Positions 58,285 through 64,000 of a stretch of DNA of 64,000 nt are shown piece after piece. The DNA comes from Hemileia vastatrix (Eukaryota > Basidiomycota > Pucciniomycetes > Pucciniales > Zaghouaniaceae). A program made the position numbers and the translations under genes. The stretch covers positions 7,721,001 to 7,785,000 of the forward strand of contig JASXTE010000001.1 of assembly GCA_030280995.1 (NCBI GenBank), in the 5' to 3' direction. Below the pieces are notes generated by a model, which saw only the letters and a list, made by a program, of their open reading frames with translations, made no database searches and had not been told where the DNA came from. Numbering within the stretch: the first letter of the stretch is position 1; each line of letters starts with the position of its first letter.

Positions 58285-61200
58285 AATGAGATACTTCTAA
58301 ACAATAAGTATGATGCAAGAAGATTCATTCCTAGGACCCCTTTGGAGAAACCCTCCACTTACCAACAAAAACCTCTGGAAAAGGTTGGTAAACCTTCTGC
58401 CCCTATTGCACCAAAGAAGTATGCAACAAACACTTGCTTCAAGTGCAACAAGCCTTGGCAGAAAGGCCATGTTTGTGACAAGAAGATAAATCTTGTGGAA
58501 CAAACAGAGGAGCATGCTGATGACACAGTGGCACTGGATGATACATCAAGTGATTGTGCCAGCAATATTTCATATGAATCTCAACAAGAAATCTTGATGC
58601 TGGAAGAAGATATTCATTATTTAAATACTATTGACATTGATAATAATGATTTATCTACAGTTGAGGATGCTGAGATCATAAAGAACATTGAGGATAACTC
58701 AATTGTTATTGCCCCTCTTAAGGCACCAGTTTTGATTAATGGAACCAGCATTGAAGTTGTTCTGGATTCTGGAGCTGGTGGAAGTGTAGTATCTGAAAGA
58801 GCACTTGCCTCAGTAGATCAAGACTATAAATCTAAACTGTTGCCTATCATTTCTGAAAATTGGAGAGGGTATGGCTCTGTTTTGTCCCCCATTGGTAAAT
58901 ACAAAGCCACAGTGTTTTTTAAATATAACCATGGTTTAGTAAGAGCTATTTGTGATTTGGTTGTCATGAAAAATGATAACTTGAGCAATTGGTTTATTGT
59001 AGGGAATGATATTTTAACCAAGTATGGCATAAAATTGGATCCTTCAAACCAATGTTTCACAATGGGGTTGAATGGGAAGAGAAAATTTAAAATTTCCTCC
59101 CCTAAAAAATTATTAAAACCAGAATTGAACACATGTAATTCTGTGGTTCAATATAAAGGAAGATCTACAAAGGAAATGCATGCCCTTATGTCTGAAATTG
59201 ACAATGCCTCTTTTGGAGAACAACTTTCTGGTGAGGATAAAGATTCCATCATTAACTTGATAAAATCTTTTCCTATGGCCTTTGTTCATGGGTCACATGA
59301 ACTGGGATTAGTTAAAGAGGAAATGAAACTTTCATTGTCTTGCCCATTAACTGATATACCACCTAGTTTAAAGAAGAAGCCTTATCCTGCTTCTCCCACA
59401 AAGAGAAAAGATATTGAAGATAATATCTCTACCCTTTTAAAAATGAATATTATTGAAAAGGTAGTTGAAACACCTAAATATTGTGTTATCTCACCTGTCC
59501 TAATTTCTTATGAGAAAGATAAAGCCAGGTTATGTGGTGATTATAGAGCACTAAATACTTATACTGTTGATGATATCTATCCTTTACCTAGAATCAGCTC
59601 TATACATGCTACTTTACAGGGTGCTAAATATATCAGCTGTTTGGATGGTAATAAGGGATATCACCAGGTACCTGTTGAGAAAAATTCTCAGAACTTTCTG
59701 ATGATTGCCACTCATATGGGTATTTATAAGTATATTAGGATGCCATTTGGCCCTAAAAATGCCCCTTCTGTTTTCCAAAAAGTAATGGATAACACATTCC
59801 ATCAAGAGATAATTGAAGGTTGGCTGATGGTTTATATTGATGATATCATTATATTCTCAAAAACATTTGAGGACCATCTTAAACACCTGTGTAAAGTATT
59901 CCAGAAAATGGACGAAATAAATATGACACTTGCTTTCAAGAAATGTAAATTTGGTTTCCATTCTTTAAAAGTTCTTGGTCATGTTGTTTCAGGCTTACAG
60001 ATATGTGTTGACCAGAACAAAGTGGCAGCCATACAACAGGTGAAAGCTCCTACAACAGTAAGAGAGCTCCAAAGTTTTTTGGGAATGTGTGGATACTATA
60101 GACAGTATATTAAAAATTACCAAGTCATAGCTTTACCCCTTACCCAATTAACTAGAAAGGATGTTGCTTTTGTCTGGAATAGTGAAAGACAAAGAGCCTT
60201 TGACACTATGAAACACTGTTTGATGTCAGCACCAATTCTTGCTTTACCTGACTTTGATCAACCATTTGTTTTGTACACTGATGCCAGTTTCATTGGTCTT
60301 GGTGCTTCCCTCCATCAAAAACAAGTGATAAATGATAAAGTTTCAGAAGTAGTAATTTTTTATATTTCAAGAACCTTGAGAAATAGTGAATTGAAATATG
60401 GTGCTACTCAATTAGAGTGTTTAGCTGTAGTATGGGCTCTAGAAAAGCTTCATTATTACCTAGATGACCAGAAATTTGAACTTGTCACTGACTGCAGTGC
60501 AGTTAAATCCCTTTTGAACTTGAAAACACCTAATAGACATATGTTTAGATGGCAGCTGGCTTTTCAAGAGTACAGAGGGAGAATGACAATTATTCACAGA
60601 GCTGGTATTGGTCACTCAAATGTGGATATGTTATCAAGGTTACCCTTACCAAATGATGACTCAAATCCTGCATATGATCCTGAGGATGAAATTATCCATA
60701 TCCATGGGATATATGTGGTTGATATGGAGGAAGAGCTATTACAGCTTATTCTGGAATCATATGATAAGGACACTGACTTGAAAAAGTTATGCACCATATT
60801 AAATGATCCAAAGAATGCTTCAATACAAGCATTAATTAAAACCCTTCCACCAAAGTACCAAAAAGGTTTGGAAAAAGGAAAATTTTCAATTGATGAAGGA
60901 TATCTATATTATAGAAGAAAGTTGAGTAATGTTATTGTTATTCCTCCTTCTATGAAAGAAATCATCTTGAAAATTTGTCATGATGACATATTAGCTGGAC
61001 ATTTTGATCTTGACAAAACAATGATCAGAATTAAGAACACTGCTTGGTGGGCTAATATGTCTGAAGACACAAAATTATATGTTGAATCCTGTGATTCATG
61101 CCAAAAATCAAAAAGATTAACTGGTAAAAGAGCAGGATTAATGCAACATATTGAACCTCCTGATGCCCCATGGCAAATAATAAACATGGATTTTGTAACA

Positions 61201-62274
61201 GGATTGCCTATTGCTGGTAAAGACAGTTATAACTCTTGTTGGGTTATTGTGGACAGATTCACAAAAATGTGTAAATTTATCCCTACCCACAAGGATGTTT
61301 CCACTAAAGAATTAGCTTTCTTATGGTGGTCTCATATGTTTAATACTGCTGGTTTTCCTAAAGCCATAATCTCTGACAGAGACCCTAAATTTACTTCTGA
61401 ATTTTGGATGTCTCTGTTGGATGTTTGTGGTTGTGATCTGAAACTTTCTACTGCCCATCACCCTCAGACTGATGGTTTAGCTGAAAGAATGATTCAGACT
61501 TTAGAGGACATGATAAGAAGATATTGTTCCTTTGGCCTTGAGTATAAAGATAATGACAGATTCACTCATTATTGGGTTACCTTACTTCCTGGGTTAGAAT
61601 TTGCTTATAATAGCACTGTTCATTCTGTTACTCAAAGGAAGCCTTTTGAGCTCTGGCTTGGATATGTTCCTAATACTCCTGCCCAAATTCTCAATAACAA
61701 AATACCTAAATTGGATATACATCCTGGTGTAAAATCTTTTCTTCAAATGCAACAACTATGCAGAAATCATGCTCAAAAATGTATTGAAAAATCATTTGAA
61801 TATGAGAAGAAAAGATGGGACAAATCCCATAATGAATACACTTTTAAAAAGGGTGATGAAGTGTTGATTTCTACAGTCCACTTCAACTTACAAGGTAATA
61901 ACAAATTAAAAGATCCATTTGTTGGTCCTTTTGTTGTCAGAAGAATGATTGGAGATAATGCAGTTGAAGTTATTCTGTATTCCCCATATGACAGAAAACA
62001 TCCTGTTTTTCCAATATCTCTTTTGAAACCTTACACATCCAATAGTGATTTATTTCCAAGAAGGAGGGGTAGACCAAAGAAAACCCCAAATGAAATCACT
62101 GAAACAGCAGAAATTGAAAAAATTCTGAATGACAGAATAGTCACTGCTGAGAAAGGTACAGAATACTTATTGAGATTCAAGAATAAATCATCTGAATATG
62201 ATTCTTGGATACCTGGGAAGGAGATATCTAATCTTCCTACTCTACTAAAAAAGTATAAGAAGAAAAAATCATAG
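58285..62274 (+). CDS. pol: Element F pol (zinc knuckle, PR, RT, RH, IN, chromodomain)
   Basis: In frame with gag and open from the TGA to TAG at 62272-62274. Domains in order are the zinc knuckle CFKCNKPWQKGHVC (about 58436), protease DSGAGGSVVSERALA (about 58765), RT with YIDDIIIFSK (YIDD at 59833-59844), RNase H LYTDASFIGLGA (about 60270), the integrase zinc-binding HH-CC (about 60975-61110) and a catalytic triad at codons 61189 (D), 61375 (D) and 61483 (E), with 35 residues between the last two. A chromodomain-like C-terminus (about 62100-62235: ETAEIEKILNDRI, YLLRFKNKSSEYDSW) follows. All catalytic residues look intact. Strong CpG depletion is visible. Confidence 0.95.
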   Translation, partial: NEILLNNKYDARRFIPRTPLEKPSTYQQKPLEKVGKPSAPIAPKKYATNTCFKCNKPWQKGHVCDKKINLVEQTEEHADDTVALDDTSSDCASNISYESQQEILMLEEDIHYLNTIDIDNNDLSTVEDAEIIKNIEDNSIVIAPLKAPVLINGTSIEVVLDSGAGGSVVSERALASVDQDYKSKLLPIISENWRGYGSVLSPIGKYKATVFFKYNHGLVRAICDLVVMKNDNLSNWFIVGNDILTKYGIKLDPSNQCFTMGLNGKRKFKISSPKKLLKPELNTCNSVVQYKGRSTKEMHALMSEIDNASFGEQLSGEDKDSIINLIKSFPMAFVHGSHELGLVKEEMKLSLSCPLTDIPPSLKKKPYPASPTKRKDIEDNISTLLKMNIIEKVVETPKYCVISPVLISYEKDKARLCGDYRALNTYTVDDIYPLPRISSIHATLQGAKYISCLDGNKGYHQVPVEKNSQNFLMIATHMGIYKYIRMPFGPKNAPSVFQKVMDNTFHQEIIEGWLMVYIDDIIIFSKTFEDHLKHLCKVFQKMDEINMTLAFKKCKFGFHSLKVLGHVVSGLQICVDQNKVAAIQQVKAPTTVRELQSFLGMCGYYRQYIKNYQVIALPLTQLTRKDVAFVWNSERQRAFDTMKHCLMSAPILALPDFDQPFVLYTDASFIGLGASLHQKQVINDKVSEVVIFYISRTLRNSELKYGATQLECLAVVWALEKLHYYLDDQKFELVTDCSAVKSLLNLKTPNRHMFRWQLAFQEYRGRMTIIHRAGIGHSNVDMLSRLPLPNDDSNPAYDPEDEIIHIHGIYVVDMEEELLQLILESYDKDTDLKKLCTILNDPKNASIQALIKTLPPKYQKGLEKGKFSIDEGYLYYRRKLSNVIVIPPSMKEIILKICHDDILAGHFDLDKTMIRIKNTAWWANMSEDTKLYVESCDSCQKSKRLTGKRAGLMQHIEPPDAPWQIINMDFVTGLPIAGKDSYNSCWVIVDRFTKMCKFIPTHKDVSTKELAFLWWSHMFNTAGFPKAIISDRDPKFTSEFWMSLLDVCGCDLKLSTAHHPQTDGLAERMIQTLEDMIRRYCSFGLEYKDNDRFTHYWVTLLPGLEFAYNSTVHSVTQRKPFELWLGYVPNTPAQILNNKIPKLDIHPGVKSFLQMQQLCRNHAQKCIEKSFEYEKKRWDKSHNEYTFKKGDEVLISTVHFNLQGNNKLKDPFVGPFVVRRMIGDNAVEVILYSPYDRKHPVFPISLLKPYTSNSDLFPRRRGRPKKTPNEITETAEIEKILNDRIVTAEKGTEYLLRFKNKSSEYDSWIPGKEISNLPTLLKKYKKKKS

Positions 62275-62309
62275 CATTTTTTTTTATTATTTTTTTTAGA
62301 GTAAGGGAG

Positions 62310-63129
62310 TGTCAGCCAGGCTACTAGACTTACCCAGTGAAATAAGTAATTATTTACTGGATGAAGCCGCACCTTATCATCTTTAATTATTATTTAATTA
62401 TCATTTAGTTACATTAACATTAGTTATAAATTAACTAGTTACAGAATGTTAAAATTATATTAATTAATTAAATAAATAAGTAAAATTATAATTATAATTT
62501 TGTCCCTTATATTTTCTCTAACACCGTGCTAAACTGACAGGTTGGGAAAAATAAAACTTTATATTTAAAAAATAAAATACAAAGATAAAATAAGATTTAA
62601 ATATTCAAATAATATTAAATATATACAAATAAATCAAATTTCTTATTTGGAATTGACATTTACAGTAAATATTAAAAATATTGATGTATTTCTGACATAC
62701 TCTGTAAATACATCTTTTTTGACGCCTTCTTTTTGGAATAACTTTATTATTTGAAATACTCTTTCTGGAATGTTCTTTTTCTCTCTTTTTCCCTACTGTT
62801 TTTAGAATTTGATTTCCGTGCTTTGTCTCTCCTTTGCCTATAAAAGGCCTCTCTTTTGTTGTCTTTTGATCATTCTATCTTACCAACCCATTTTATTACA
62901 ACAATAACCAAATAAACACTTATTCTTATATTCTATATCATTAGTACTTACAATAGCGTAATTCTAATTTATAAATTATATTAATATTTTAATCCTACCT
63001 CTGTTATTGAGTAAAACATTCACCTTTGAATTAAGAAATACGTACAAGGTTGTTGAAAATCCATTTAAGCCTTATAAATCCTCGTAGAACTACGTACCAA
63101 ATCTTCTAGACTAAAAGTGACCCTTGACA
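62310..63129 (+). repeat. 3' LTR of element F
   Basis: 820 bp, preceded by AGAGTAAGGGAG, followed by TSD CAGAC. TATA at 62839-62845. Confidence 0.95.
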
Positions 63130-63134
63130 CAGAC

Positions 63135-64000
63135 TCTTTTATTACTGGTTATGGCAATCTTCTTATAAAAGGACCTGGAGAAGAATTGACTAATATGAAA
63201 GGAGTTCTTTACTGTGATAAAGAAAAATATACTCTCATTTCTCACTTTGATCTTCTTCAAAATGGTTTTTCTTTATCTTTAAATAAAAAAATGATTATAT
63301 AGTTTCAAAAAATAAAAAGATTTTATTCCTGGATCCTACCTCCAGCTCTGAATGCAGATGGACTGTTTATCTAGTTTATCCATGTAATCTAGAAACTAAT
63401 TTTTTTTAAATTCATTATTTTAATTCTCTCTCTTCTGCCAATCTACCTGTACTTTTTTTCCTTCTACTTCTTCAAACATTCTATATCCAAAAGCAGTACC
63501 TGACTCTATCATGGATTGGCACCATCATCTAGGTCACACCAGCACTAGAGTTCTTTGAAGAATTTTCAAATTAGGAATATGTCTCAATTCCCCTTCATAT
63601 GTTACCTCTTTCAGTTTACACTGTGATGTCTGTGCTTTGTCTAAGAGCAAAAAGAAAAACACCTCTATGGCCACTAAAAGAAAACATCCTTTGATGGAGT
63701 TGATAGTTTCTGATCTTGTTGGCCCAATGGTGTATGTCACTGCTAATGGTCAAATCTGGGTGTCAACCTTCAGAGAATCTTTCTCAACATATGAGGAAGT
63801 TTTAATTCTCAGAAAGAAGTCTGATTTTTTTGAAGCTTTTGTGAATTACAAAAACAGACTTGAAAATGTTACCAATTAACACATTAAATTCATATGTAAT
63901 GACAATGGCAAAGAATATATGAATAAAAAAATTTCTGATTTATTATCAATTAAAGGCATCCTTTATGAACACTCAATGCTGTATCATCATGAATAAAATG
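63135..64000 (+). pseudogene. pol: Ty1/copia pol, integrase region (runs off window)
   Basis: Resumes the copia element after F: end of the protease/linker region (SFITGYGNLLIKGPGEELTN, 63135-63302), a GAG-pre-integrase zinc motif (WHHHLGHTSTRVL near 63515, CDVCALSKSKK near 63625) and the integrase core with DLVGPM (near 63715) and NDNGKEYMNKKI (near 63898). Stops and frameshifts are present (near 63300, 63557, 63876 and 63993). RT and RNase H would lie beyond 64000. Confidence 0.8.

Larger units (their letters stand above)
54372..63129 (+). mobile_element. Element F: young, nearly intact Ty3 chromovirus (8.76 kb)
   Basis: LTRs of 820 bp each (54372-55191 and 62310-63129) differ at only a few positions by eye. 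TSD CAGAC at 54367-54371 and 63130-63134. Gag-pol is a single frame with one internal TGA. Polypurine tract AGAGTAAGGGAG before the 3' LTR. It interrupts the copia protease region. Confidence 0.96.

Noticed and set aside
1..64000. CRISPR arrays, rRNA operons, bacterial operons
   Set aside because: The repeats are LTRs, TIRs and short leader modules; gene structure and elements are eukaryotic.

Overview
The window looks like a transposon graveyard from an AT-rich, repeat-packed filamentous fungal genome. A rust fungus (Pucciniales) is my best guess, inferred from the chromovirus families, a 55-nt spliceosomal intron with a CTRAY branch site, and a fungal-type Zn2Cys6 cysteine pattern; the genus cannot be fixed from sequence alone. 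No host housekeeping gene, rRNA or tRNA gene was found. Nearly everything is LTR retrotransposon (mostly Ty3 chromovirus) or non-autonomous DNA transposon.

Left half (53-28932): a nested stack whose borders are supported by target-site duplications (TSDs). Element H (minus strand, TSD TAGAG at 48-52 and 28933-28937) is the outermost shell. It contains element A (Ty3, minus, 5' LTR 17187-17897, 3' end lost near 95). A is split by element B (Ty3, plus, 1981-15002, two 810-bp LTRs, TSD GATTT), and B is split by a 4.6-kb CACTA-like element (7213-11835, TSD AAA). H separately carries element E (plus, 18180-27738, TSD AAAAC), which itself holds a 1.1-kb solo-LTR-like insert (23104-24197).

Right half: a quiet AT-rich stretch (28933-30979), a possible CACTA end with an unknown ORF, then element G (minus, H family). 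G is broken by element C (minus, in its 3' LTR), by a 3.9-kb TIR element (36228-40141) and by element D (Ty3, plus, 41053-51084). D carries two CACTA-like MITEs and a 1.3-kb solo-LTR-like insert. From about 53188 to the window end lies a decayed Ty1/copia element, split by element F (54372-63129, TSD CAGAC). F is the youngest copy: its LTRs are almost identical and gag-pol is one frame with a single internal TGA.

Three points deserve attention. (1) The A/B/C/D Ty3 family appears self-primed (14 nt just after the LTR are complementary to the predicted RNA 5' end, as in Tf1). At the 3' end, B and D carry a separate antisense, intron-containing gene whose product has an exact Zn2Cys6 cysteine spacing; in B it has its own TATA box. 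(2) The E/F family has a second, conserved +1 reading frame inside gag. (3) The E/F leader has a likely intron filled with tandem CAGTTGAC...GTCCTGAY modules that look like repeated branch-site/3' splice-site units.
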